DNA of 56,994 bases from an uncultured Alistipes sp. (GTDB lineage: Bacteria; Bacteroidota; Bacteroidia; Bacteroidales; Rikenellaceae): NCBI GenBank assembly GCA_900544265.1, contig UQUQ01000014.1, positions 1 to 56,994 on the forward strand. The letters run 5' to 3'. The translations under genes and the position numbers were made by a program. Under the pieces are notes generated by a model, which had not been told where the DNA came from, made no database searches, and saw only the letters and a list, made by a program, of their open reading frames with translations. Below, in pieces: positions 36,193 through 43,963 of this stretch. Each line of letters starts with the position of its first letter. The first letter of the stretch is position 1.

Positions 36193-37899
36193 TCAGTCGT
36201 AGAGCAGCTCGATGTCGTCGACCCACATGCGGCTGTTGCGGCTGCCGGTGAAGTAGTCGCCCAGACGCGATGCCGAGCAGACGACGATGATGTGCGTCGG
36301 ACGCCTGTCCGTAACGCCGCGGTAGTCGATCGGAATGGTGATCTGCCGCCACTCGGCGACATCCTCGTGGAAGTACTGCACGCCGTAGCCAACGACATCC
36401 TTGCCCTCGGGATCGAAGAAGGTCGAGGCTTCGCGCGTGTCGATGCTTACGGGGCAGTCGTCCGTGCCGAAGAGCTCGTGGTCCTTGCCGTAGCCGTACT
36501 CCTCCTTGGTCCAGGTGCCCAGCGCAACGTAGATGCTGCCGGTGTCGTAGTCGCCCACCTGGAGGCTCTCGCCGACGGGCAGGCTGCCGATATCCTTGGC
36601 GTTGTCGATCTTGCCGCAGGTGTACTTCACCCACAGCCGCAGGGCCGTGGGCCGCAGCGTGAAGGGACGTCCGAAGTTGACGATGCCGTGCGAGAGGCTG
36701 CGGATGCCGACGAACTCGCCGGTGAAGAGGTTGCCGGCCGCGAGCTTGATGACCACGTAGCGCGATTCGAGCCGTGCGGCGTATTGCCCCGTCGCTCCCG
36801 GGTGGAGGTCCGTGACGGGGGTCGTGAGGTTGTCGCTGCTGCTGATGACCGTGGCGCCGTTGTTTCCCGAGCCCCAGAAGGGGTCGATCGCGTTGCCGGC
36901 GGCATCCGATGCGAAGGGCAGCCACGGATTCTTGGGCTTCGACCAGGTCTCCAGGTCGCAGTTGGGCAGCTGCCGCTCCTCCTCGGTCGTGAGCGTGCGG
37001 ACGGCGCTCTCCTCCTCGCCGCAGAAGGCCTTGACTTCGTAGGTCGTCTGCGGTTCGGCCTGCAGGCGGAGCGTGAAGCTGCCGCCCGACACCTCGACGG
37101 GCGAGTCGGCGTCGTCGCTTGCAATGCGGGTCCACGCCTCGTCACCGGCCTTGCGGTAGCTGAAGCCCATCGTCGAGCCGGCGATGCCCTCGCCGTAGAG
37201 CCAGATGACGCGCGTCCAGGCGTCGGCCTGCCGCAGCGAGACGCTCTCCTCGGTGGGGATGACGTGGAGCGTCCACTGCTCGGTGCGTCCGTGGCAGGTG
37301 ACGTCGACGAAGCGCACCGTCTCGAAGTTCGAGCCCGACAGCTCCTCGAGCGTGGGGGAGTAGGCGGTGATGTCGGCCGGGCCGAGTTTCAGCTCCGTGA
37401 CGGTGAGGGCCGTGCGGTCGGTGGCCTTGCCCACGGTGGCCGTGGCGATGCGGTTCTCCGTATCGAAGGCCGTGGCGCCGATCTGTCCCTCGACGGCGAA
37501 GCGCCGTTCGATGGTCTGCTCGGCCGTGATCGTCCAGTCGTAGTCCTGATAGAGCGAGAGGGTGACGTAGCGCGGCGTGCGCAGGTCGAATGTCCCCGTG
37601 AGGGGCTGCGAGGTCCGCACCTTGCCAAGCAGCTCCTCCTTGTCGAGTGCGACGCTGTGGATCTGGGCGTCGAGCGTCACGGCGTCGATCCGCACGTTGC
37701 GGATGTCGGTCTGCTCGTCGAGCTGAAGCGTCACCTGCCGGTTGCCCAGGTCGACCTTGCCGACGGTGAAGCCTTCGCCGCGCACGTCGGTGATCTGGAG
37801 CTCCACGACGGGATAGGGCACGTCGTTCTTGATGCAGCCCGCGAAGAGAAGGAGCGCCGCGCCGGCGAGCGCCGTTTTCATCAGATATGCTGTCTTCAT
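36193..37899 (-). CDS. PCMD-domain lipoprotein, last gene of the operon
   Basis: A 568-residue surface-type lipoprotein (lipobox LLFAGC; the acylated Cys begins CIKNDVPYP). Residues about 25-230 form beta-sandwich-like sequence, about 230-320 another Ig-like unit, and about 330-568 match the putative carbohydrate metabolism domain (PCMD): NCDLETWSK, FWGSGNNGATV, AAGNLFTGEFVG, GRPFTLRPTALRLWVKY, CPVSIDTRE, and the C-terminal SRMWVDDIELLYD. The PCMD name is historical; no catalytic residues are established that I know of. A second Met (37881) is an alternative start. It begins 4 bp after the upstream barrel gene. Confidence 0.85.
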   Translation of the reverse strand: MKTAYLMKTALAGAALLLFAGCIKNDVPYPVVELQITDVRGEGFTVGKVDLGNRQVTLQLDEQTDIRNVRIDAVTLDAQIHSVALDKEELLGKVRTSQPLTGTFDLRTPRYVTLSLYQDYDWTITAEQTIERRFAVEGQIGATAFDTENRIATATVGKATDRTALTVTELKLGPADITAYSPTLEELSGSNFETVRFVDVTCHGRTEQWTLHVIPTEESVSLRQADAWTRVIWLYGEGIAGSTMGFSYRKAGDEAWTRIASDDADSPVEVSGGSFTLRLQAEPQTTYEVKAFCGEEESAVRTLTTEEERQLPNCDLETWSKPKNPWLPFASDAAGNAIDPFWGSGNNGATVISSSDNLTTPVTDLHPGATGQYAARLESRYVVIKLAAGNLFTGEFVGIRSLSHGIVNFGRPFTLRPTALRLWVKYTCGKIDNAKDIGSLPVGESLQVGDYDTGSIYVALGTWTKEEYGYGKDHELFGTDDCPVSIDTREASTFFDPEGKDVVGYGVQYFHEDVAEWRQITIPIDYRGVTDRRPTHIIVVCSASRLGDYFTGSRNSRMWVDDIELLYD

Positions 37900-37903
37900 G
37901 GTC

Positions 37904-38806
37904 TTACTGCTTTTTCTTGTCCCACAGGTGGAATGTCATGCCGAAGTTGATGGCGGCGACGTTCAGGCGGAAACGCATGTTCGAGGCCTTGCGCGAGCCG
38001 ATGCGGTTGCCGTCCTGGTCCTTCTGCGTGACGGAGGTATACTGGATGCCGCCCAGCCCGAAGGAGATCGTCGCGCAGACGTTCGGGAAGATGTAGACGG
38101 CCGCTCCGGGGTTGAACGCCAGCTTGAGTTTCGTGTTGTCGCTGTAGATGCGCTTCAGCTCGCCGTCGCGCTTGTGGGCGTCGTTCGACGAACCGGTCGA
38201 GACCGAGAGCTCGAACTCGGCAAAGAGGCCGAAGCGCCCCTTGGGGTCGAGCCCGGCGTAGGAGCGGTGGAAGATGCCGAACGAGTAGTTGTTGCTCGAG
38301 ATGTCGATGTAGGGCAGCGATCCCGAGAAGTCGTTGCTCTCGCCCAGGTCGTAGTCGCCGTCGAGCGTGCCGTTCATGTGGGTGTAGCCGAAGCGGACGC
38401 CCAGGCAGCGGTTGTCGCGGTAGAAGTAGCCGACCGAGGGCTTCACCGTGGCGATGGCGCCATCGGCCGAGAGGCTCGACAGGATGGTCAGCACGTCGGC
38501 GTTGTCGCTCGAGAGCGTACCGTAGGAGGCCGTCAGGCCGATGATGACCTCGCCCTTGTAGGCGTACTTGAGTTTGTTGATCTCGCGGTTCATGCGCCGG
38601 CGCGTGGGCAGGAAGCGCTGCTTGCGCAGTTCGGCGCGTTCGCGTTCGAGCCGCTCGGCGGCGGACTCCGTTTCGGGAGTCGCGGCGGGAGTCGCGGCGG
38701 GAATGGCGGCCGTCGCGGCCGGCATCCGGTCCGCGAAGCGGGGCATCTCGGCGCGGACCGCCCCGGCAAAGAGGGTCGGAAGAAGAAGTAAAAGGATTCG
38801 TTTCAT
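37904..38806 (-). CDS. Outer-membrane beta-barrel protein, copy 2
   Basis: A 300-residue exported protein (MKRILLLLLPTLFAGAVRA). A charged, probably helical linker (about 45-75, RLERERAELRKQRF) precedes a small barrel of about 8-10 strands (GEVIIGLTASYGTL, VKPSVGYFYRDNRCLGVRFGYTH, GRFGLFAEFELSVSTG, NVAAINFGMTFHLW). It is paralogous to the preceding gene: the order of barrel motifs is the same, and both have a [GL]TASY strand near the start and a LF-E--LS strand in the middle. Function is unknown; an outer-membrane anchor or conduit for the neighbouring lipoproteins is an inference. Met at 38812 is an alternative start. Confidence 0.82.
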   Translation of the reverse strand: MKRILLLLLPTLFAGAVRAEMPRFADRMPAATAAIPAATPAATPETESAAERLERERAELRKQRFLPTRRRMNREINKLKYAYKGEVIIGLTASYGTLSSDNADVLTILSSLSADGAIATVKPSVGYFYRDNRCLGVRFGYTHMNGTLDGDYDLGESNDFSGSLPYIDISSNNYSFGIFHRSYAGLDPKGRFGLFAEFELSVSTGSSNDAHKRDGELKRIYSDNTKLKLAFNPGAAVYIFPNVCATISFGLGGIQYTSVTQKDQDGNRIGSRKASNMRFRLNVAAINFGMTFHLWDKKKQ

Positions 38807-38819
38807 CTGCATGCCGGTT

Positions 38820-39650
38820 TTAGAGATAGAAGGCCATGCCGAGGCCGATCGAGAAGATGTTGACCTTGAAGTTCATCATGCTCGTGTCGAGCTTGCCCTC
38901 GCGCACCTGGTTGTGAACCTGCTTGACGTGGTTGTACGAAATGCCCATCACGCCGACGTTGACCTCCACGGCCATGTTGTTCGTCGCGAAGGCCACGATG
39001 CCGGGCGAGATGCCGAGCGAGAGGCTGTAGCCGGTCTGGTAGGTTCCCTTCACGGGCGAGTCGTTCGCGAACTTGGCCTGCGAACCGCCGGCCGAGAGCT
39101 GCATCTCGTTGAAGAGCGCGAAGCGCTTGCTGTTGCCCAGCGGGATGTACTGCCGCCAGATCACCGAGGCCGTGTAGCTGTGCGTGAGCGTGTAGAAGTC
39201 CCGAGCGCGGAACTCCGTGGCGTCGACGTCGTCGCCGAATTTCAGCGAGGCGTTGTCGAGCTTGAGCAGCGACCGCGCATAGACGAAGCGGGCGCCGATG
39301 GCCATGTTGTCGCGCAGGGCGTAGGCGATCATCGGGCTGACGCGGAAGGTGTAGCCTTCGGAGTTGATGTCCTCGATGATGAAGAACTGGTAGCGGTCGT
39401 TGGTATGGGTCGAGTAGGAGGCCGTCCCGCCGAAGATCCACTGGCCCTTGGGCACGAAGAGGTTGTGGCGGTCGGTCAGGCCGCGGCGGAGCCGCATCTC
39501 GTTGATGGTCATGGGACGTCGGGCCGGTGCGGCGAGGCTGTCGGCGGCCTGCTCCGCGGTGTGGAGCTCCGCCGGCTGCGCCTGCGCCGTCAGGGCCGTG
39601 CCGGCGAGGCACAGCGCCGCGGCGAACGTCGTAAGAATCTGCTTGCGCAT
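38820..39650 (-). CDS. Outer-membrane beta-barrel protein, copy 1
   Basis: A 276-residue exported barrel (signal MRKQILTTFAAALCLAGTALTAQA). Barrel strands include WIFGGTASYSTHTNDRYQF, FRVSPMIAYALRDNMAIGARF, KRFALFNEMQLSAGG and the closing FKVNIFSIGLGMAFYL, with an aromatic end typical of outer-membrane barrels. It lies between a DUF4493-PCMD lipoprotein (17 bp upstream) and its own paralogue (13 bp downstream). The ATG at 39650 gives the signal peptide; the 10 codons upstream run into the preceding gene. Confidence 0.82.
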   Translation of the reverse strand: MRKQILTTFAAALCLAGTALTAQAQPAELHTAEQAADSLAAPARRPMTINEMRLRRGLTDRHNLFVPKGQWIFGGTASYSTHTNDRYQFFIIEDINSEGYTFRVSPMIAYALRDNMAIGARFVYARSLLKLDNASLKFGDDVDATEFRARDFYTLTHSYTASVIWRQYIPLGNSKRFALFNEMQLSAGGSQAKFANDSPVKGTYQTGYSLSLGISPGIVAFATNNMAVEVNVGVMGISYNHVKQVHNQVREGKLDTSMMNFKVNIFSIGLGMAFYL

Positions 39651-39667
39651 GGTCGTGCGTTTTATCG

Positions 39668-41815
39668 TTAGTATACCCATTCAAAATCCTCGACGTAGAG
39701 CACGTTGTTCTCGCTGCCGGCCACGTAGTCGCCCTTGAAGCTCGTGGCGCAGGAGATCACCAGCGAGTAGTTCCCGGCCGCGGGCGCCGCCTCGCGGTCG
39801 TACCACACGATGGGGATCGTCAGCGTCTGCCAGCCGCCGGTCGACTCGGTGAGCATCTGCGAACCGTAGCCGAGGATCGCCCCTTCGGGGAGCGACGTCG
39901 CGGCCTCGGGGTCCCAGAAGGTCGTCTCGTCGTAGCTCGATCCCGACTTGACGGTGTGGCGCGCCGTCCAGTCAGTGATGCAGACGAAGATGCGGCTCTG
40001 GTCGAGCTCCTCGGTGGTGAGCGAGCTGTTGCCCGTGTGGGTTACGTTGGTGATCGTGGCGTTGTAGCGCAGGCTGAGGGCCGTGGGGCGGGCCGTGAAG
40101 TCGTAGACGACGCCGAAGCGGGCCAGGCCGTACATGTCGAGGAAGTTCGGACCCCCCTCGAACGTGCCGGTGAAGAGGTTGCCCGCGGCGAAGACGCCCG
40201 CCGCCACCATCGGCTTGAGCTGGGCGCAGCGGCCGTTGCTGCCCTCGATCTCCGCGCCCGTGCAGAGGGCGTTGGTCTGCTTGTTGTTGCCGCCGACCCA
40301 GAAGACGGTCCCGCTGTCGGCGTTCGGGTAGGGCACCTCGCCGCTCAGGACGGACCATCCCGCGACGACGTAGGTCGACCAGTCGTCCATGCCGGCGTTG
40401 GAGATCACGTCGCCTGCGGGGGTGTCGAGCGTCGCCGTGTATTCGACGCCGTCGATCGTGGCCACGCACGTGTAATGCGTGCCGACGCGGAGCCCCTTTC
40501 CGTCGGGCGTATGGCAGGTCAGGCCGTTCGCATTCTCGGAGGTCGTCCATCCGGGGGCGAAGGTCGCCGTGTGGATGCCCTCCTCGTTGCGCACGCCCGG
40601 CTGCTGCTCTTCGCCCTCCGCCGTGCGGAGCGTGAAGAGCACCTCGGCATCGGGATTGGCCGCCGAAGCGCGGAGCGTGAGCGAACGGCTCCAGAGGCTC
40701 CAGTCAGCCTTTTCGATCGGCAGCAGCCCCTGAAGACGGTAGGAGGAGCTGCGCTCCAGCTCGCCGCCGTTGGCGTCCGTGACGCGGAACGTCAGCGCGA
40801 GCACGCCGGCCGGGCGCCCCGCGAAGAAGTCGTCGTTGAGCGTCACCGTCAGGTGCCGCTCGTCCGTGCGCTCGACCGCGATACCCGCGGGTGCCGCGGT
40901 GAGCAGGTCGTGGAGCTCATCGCCGACGGCGAGCGTCGCCGTGGCGATGGATGCGGCGCTGCCGATCAGGTAGCTCTTCGGCGTGCCGGGCGCATACTCC
41001 TGCGTCTGCTCCATGTCGAAGCCGTCGCCCTCGATCGTGATGTCGGCCCAGACGAAGGTGTCGTCCCAGTCGTCGGTCGAGTCGTCGACGGTGATCGTGA
41101 AGCATTCGATGAATCCCGGCAGGTCGGGGCTGAAGCGGAACTTGAGTGCGCAGTTGTCACCCGGTTCCACGTCGAGCGTTCCCTCCTTGACGATCTCGCC
41201 GCGCGAGGCGTGCTCGCCGCGGAACTTCCAGGCAAGGGTCCTGACCCCTTCGGGCAGGGTGAAGTAGCCCGTGGCGTCGGCCGTGAACTCCAGCCCCGCG
41301 AGGCTGCCCTGCGCGATCTGCGTTTCGTCGGCGGTGTCGCCTGCGGCGACCCAGACGGCGAAACTGTCACCGAAGGCCGATGCGACGTTCTGCTCGAAGG
41401 AGACCTGCGCCGCGACGCTCGTGCGGCGGCACGTCACCTCGACGGGGGTTGTGGCGCCGGCCGTCACCGTGAAGGGCTCCTCGCCCGTGTAGTGGCGGAC
41501 CGTGAACGAGGCCGCGGCCTCCTCGCCCGCCTCGACGGCGATGCGGTAGTCGCCCGCCAGCAGTTCGTAGCGCTCGGGAATGCCCTCCTGCGACGTGTAG
41601 CGGCGCAGCAGTGCTCCCTTGTCGTCATAGATGCGGACCGAGAGGTGTTGCAGCGGGTCGTACTCCCCGCTCGGCGAGTCGCTGCGCGTGCCCGCGACGG
41701 TCAGCTCCATCGTGCCGCGCGTGCCGCGGACGGCGTCGTCGGTCTCCGACTTCGAGCAGGAGACGGCGGCGAGCAGGCAGCACACGGCGGCGGCGTATGA
41801 AAATGCGTGTTTCAT
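39668..41815 (-). CDS. DUF4493-PCMD two-domain lipoprotein
   Basis: A 715-residue lipoprotein (MKHAFSYAAAVCCLLAAVSC; Cys 20). The N-terminal part (about 30-240) has the DUF4493 layout: LSVRIYDDKGALLRRYTSQ, ERYELLAGDYRIAVEAG, the YTGEEPFTV strand and PVEVTCRRTSVAAQVSFE. Ig-like segments follow. The C-terminal ~250 residues are PCMD: NAGMDDWS, TVFWVGGNNK, FAAGNLFTGTFEGG, FTARPTALSLRYN, TTFWDPEAAT and a final NNVLYVEDFEWVY. This architecture ties the DUF4493 and PCMD members of the operon together. It is probably exposed on the cell surface; function unknown. Confidence 0.85.
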   Translation of the reverse strand: MKHAFSYAAAVCCLLAAVSCSKSETDDAVRGTRGTMELTVAGTRSDSPSGEYDPLQHLSVRIYDDKGALLRRYTSQEGIPERYELLAGDYRIAVEAGEEAAASFTVRHYTGEEPFTVTAGATTPVEVTCRRTSVAAQVSFEQNVASAFGDSFAVWVAAGDTADETQIAQGSLAGLEFTADATGYFTLPEGVRTLAWKFRGEHASRGEIVKEGTLDVEPGDNCALKFRFSPDLPGFIECFTITVDDSTDDWDDTFVWADITIEGDGFDMEQTQEYAPGTPKSYLIGSAASIATATLAVGDELHDLLTAAPAGIAVERTDERHLTVTLNDDFFAGRPAGVLALTFRVTDANGGELERSSSYRLQGLLPIEKADWSLWSRSLTLRASAANPDAEVLFTLRTAEGEEQQPGVRNEEGIHTATFAPGWTTSENANGLTCHTPDGKGLRVGTHYTCVATIDGVEYTATLDTPAGDVISNAGMDDWSTYVVAGWSVLSGEVPYPNADSGTVFWVGGNNKQTNALCTGAEIEGSNGRCAQLKPMVAAGVFAAGNLFTGTFEGGPNFLDMYGLARFGVVYDFTARPTALSLRYNATITNVTHTGNSSLTTEELDQSRIFVCITDWTARHTVKSGSSYDETTFWDPEAATSLPEGAILGYGSQMLTESTGGWQTLTIPIVWYDREAAPAAGNYSLVISCATSFKGDYVAGSENNVLYVEDFEWVY

Positions 41816-41827
41816 GGCGTGCGGGGT

Positions 41828-43174
41828 TTATCGGGTCGGCGTGAGCAGCTGCACGGTCTTCGAGACCGTCACGCCCTCGTTGTCCGTGACGTCGAGTCGG
41901 AAGTTGTGTTCGCCGGGGATGTTGACCAGCATCTGCACGAAGTAGGTGATCGAGAAGGGGACGTAGGTCTGGTCGCGGACCTTGTCGTTGATCGGAAAGC
42001 CCAGGCCGCCCTCCTCGATCGAGTTGCCCAGCAGCGCCTGAAGCTGCGGGTCATCGATCTGGCAGAGGTCGAACTGTGCGGGCAGGCCGATGGTCGGCAG
42101 CAGCGGGGTCAGTGTCGCGGACTCGATGCTGACGACGAACGAGCGGATGCCCTTCGGTGCGGTGACGTCGATCTCGATCCGCATGTCGGCCGTCACGGTC
42201 TGCTGGCTGTCGATGTCGTACTCCTTCCAGACGATGGTTGCGCCGGTGCCGGGTTCCGGATCGGGATCGGTCCCGGGCTCCTCAATGCCGGGCTCTTCGG
42301 AGTCGTCCGTGCCGTCGACGACGATCTCCTCGTCCTCGACGAAGTTGTCGACCGTGATGTCGAGCTGGATGTCTCCCTTGTCGGCGTGGGAGATCACCAG
42401 GGCGATCTTGCGCCACTGCCCGGCCTTCACGCCCGTGATGGTCTTCGAGAAGTCGGTCGGCTCCTGCGTGTCGGCAAACTTGCCCGTGAGCTTGAATTCG
42501 AGCGTGTTGCTCTCCTCCTGCGGCAGGAAGTAGGCCGCGCGGGTCTCATCGAGCGCGAAGGTCATGGAGGCGTCGCCCAGCGAGACGGTCGACGCCGTGT
42601 CGTCGGTCAGCTTGGCCGCCAGGTCCGCCGAGCACAGCACCGTGACCTTGATGCTCTGCAGCTTGCAGACCACCTCGCCCACGGACGTCGCCTCGTTCTT
42701 GCGGATCGGCACCTCGACCGTCGTGCCGTAGACGGGGTGCTCCCACGCCGCGGCGGGCGTGGCGGTCTCCTCCTCCGAGCGCACGCGCATCGTGTAGCTG
42801 CCCACGGGCAGCTCCAGCCGGTTGTCGGCCCCGGCGAATGCCGTCTTCAGTTCGCCGTAGGTCTGCTTGAGCACCGATTTGCCCTCGGCGTCGAGAATCT
42901 CCACGAGGAAGTCGTCGACGGCGGGCTGCGTCTCGTCGGCGCGCGTCGAGGGACGCTGCGTCTCGTTGGCCGTGTCGTCGGGACGGGTTTCGGTCTCGGC
43001 GTCGTAGATGACGCGCATCGAGAGCCCCTCGAGCGAGAGGTAGCCTACGGCGCTCTGCGTGCCGTCGGTGCCGCCGGTGACGTTCTGCCGGTAGTTCGGC
43101 TCCTCCTTGATGCAGCCCGTTGCAAGCATCGCCGCAACGGTCATGGCTGCCAAAGTCTTGGTAAGGATTTTCAT
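41828..43174 (-). CDS. DUF4493 lipoprotein with C-terminal Ig-like domain
   Basis: A 448-residue lipoprotein (MKILTKTLAAMTVAAMLATGC). The DUF4493 region (about 40-300) includes YLSLEGLSMRVIYD, VDDFLVEILDAEGKSVLKQ, LELPVGSYTMRVRSEE and EVVCKLQSIKVTVLC. A Pro/Glu/Asp-rich spacer near 300-325 (GTDDSEEPGIEEPGTD) leads to a C-terminal beta-sandwich ending FRLDVTDNEGVTVSKTVQLL. The ATG at 43174 was chosen; the open frame upstream is a shadow of the neighbouring gene. It sits 11 bp after the short DUF4493 gene. Confidence 0.84.
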   Translation of the reverse strand: MKILTKTLAAMTVAAMLATGCIKEEPNYRQNVTGGTDGTQSAVGYLSLEGLSMRVIYDAETETRPDDTANETQRPSTRADETQPAVDDFLVEILDAEGKSVLKQTYGELKTAFAGADNRLELPVGSYTMRVRSEEETATPAAAWEHPVYGTTVEVPIRKNEATSVGEVVCKLQSIKVTVLCSADLAAKLTDDTASTVSLGDASMTFALDETRAAYFLPQEESNTLEFKLTGKFADTQEPTDFSKTITGVKAGQWRKIALVISHADKGDIQLDITVDNFVEDEEIVVDGTDDSEEPGIEEPGTDPDPEPGTGATIVWKEYDIDSQQTVTADMRIEIDVTAPKGIRSFVVSIESATLTPLLPTIGLPAQFDLCQIDDPQLQALLGNSIEEGGLGFPINDKVRDQTYVPFSITYFVQMLVNIPGEHNFRLDVTDNEGVTVSKTVQLLTPTR

Positions 43175-43185
43175 ATCTTGTCTGT

Positions 43186-43953
43186 TTATTGTTCGTTGTA
43201 GATGGCTTCGTCGTTGAGTTCGATTTCGACGGGCGCGATGACCTGCTCGCCCTCGTCGAGCAGGATCGTAACCGTTACGCTGCCCGCCTGCGAGGCGTCG
43301 AAGGTGAAGGTGTGGCACGTGCGGGCCTTCGTCACGCCGTCGAGCGTGGCCGAGAAGCTTACCTCCGGTCCCTCGTCCGTGCCGGTCTGGCTCTGGCGGC
43401 GGGCCGTGCCGTTCACGCGGAGCGCCGTCCCGGCCTGCACGAAGACCGCCTCGCCGCCCTCGGCCGCAAACTCGAAGGTGTTGCCGGCCCCGGTGCGGAC
43501 GGTGAAGTGCGCGTCGTGGAAGTAGTTGCGGAACTGCTCCGTGGTGCGGACGCGCGTCTGCGAGTTGGCCACCGTGGCCGTCACGGATACCGTGTTGGTG
43601 CGGCGGGCCTGCAGCGTGAACCGCTGCTCGCCGGCGTAGCAGACCTTGTCGGCCCCTTCGGCCGCGGGGTCGCCCCACGCGATGCGGGCCGTGTAGGTTC
43701 CCTCGCGGAAGATCGTGTCGCACTGCGCGAAGGCGTCGACGCTCGGCCAGCGTCCCTCGTAGCCGTCGCCCGTGAGCGTCAGGGAGAAGGCTACGGCGTC
43801 GGGCGTCGGGACGGCCCGCGTGACGATTCCGGCGTCGGCCGCCGTCCTGATCTCGAGGCGTCCGAAGCCCTTGCCTGCGGCGCCCTCCTCCTGCTCGGAG
43901 CACCCGGCGGCGAGTGCCGCCGCGGCGATGATGTATGCGAAATATCGTTTCAT
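43186..43953 (-). CDS. Short DUF4493 lipoprotein
   Basis: A 255-residue lipoprotein (MKRYFAYIIAAAALAAGC) made almost only of the DUF4493 unit: GRLEIRTAADAGIVTRA, FSLTLTGDGYEGRWPS, IFREGTYTARIAWGD, CYAGEQRFTLQARRTNTVSVT and a second beta-sandwich starting FRNYFHDAHFTVRTG. It has no PCMD or other C-terminal domain, so it is the minimal member of the operon's DUF4493 set. It begins 10 bp after the fimbrillin-like gene. Confidence 0.84.
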   Translation of the reverse strand: MKRYFAYIIAAAALAAGCSEQEEGAAGKGFGRLEIRTAADAGIVTRAVPTPDAVAFSLTLTGDGYEGRWPSVDAFAQCDTIFREGTYTARIAWGDPAAEGADKVCYAGEQRFTLQARRTNTVSVTATVANSQTRVRTTEQFRNYFHDAHFTVRTGAGNTFEFAAEGGEAVFVQAGTALRVNGTARRQSQTGTDEGPEVSFSATLDGVTKARTCHTFTFDASQAGSVTVTILLDEGEQVIAPVEIELNDEAIYNEQ

Positions 43954-43963
43954 GGCTGCTCGT

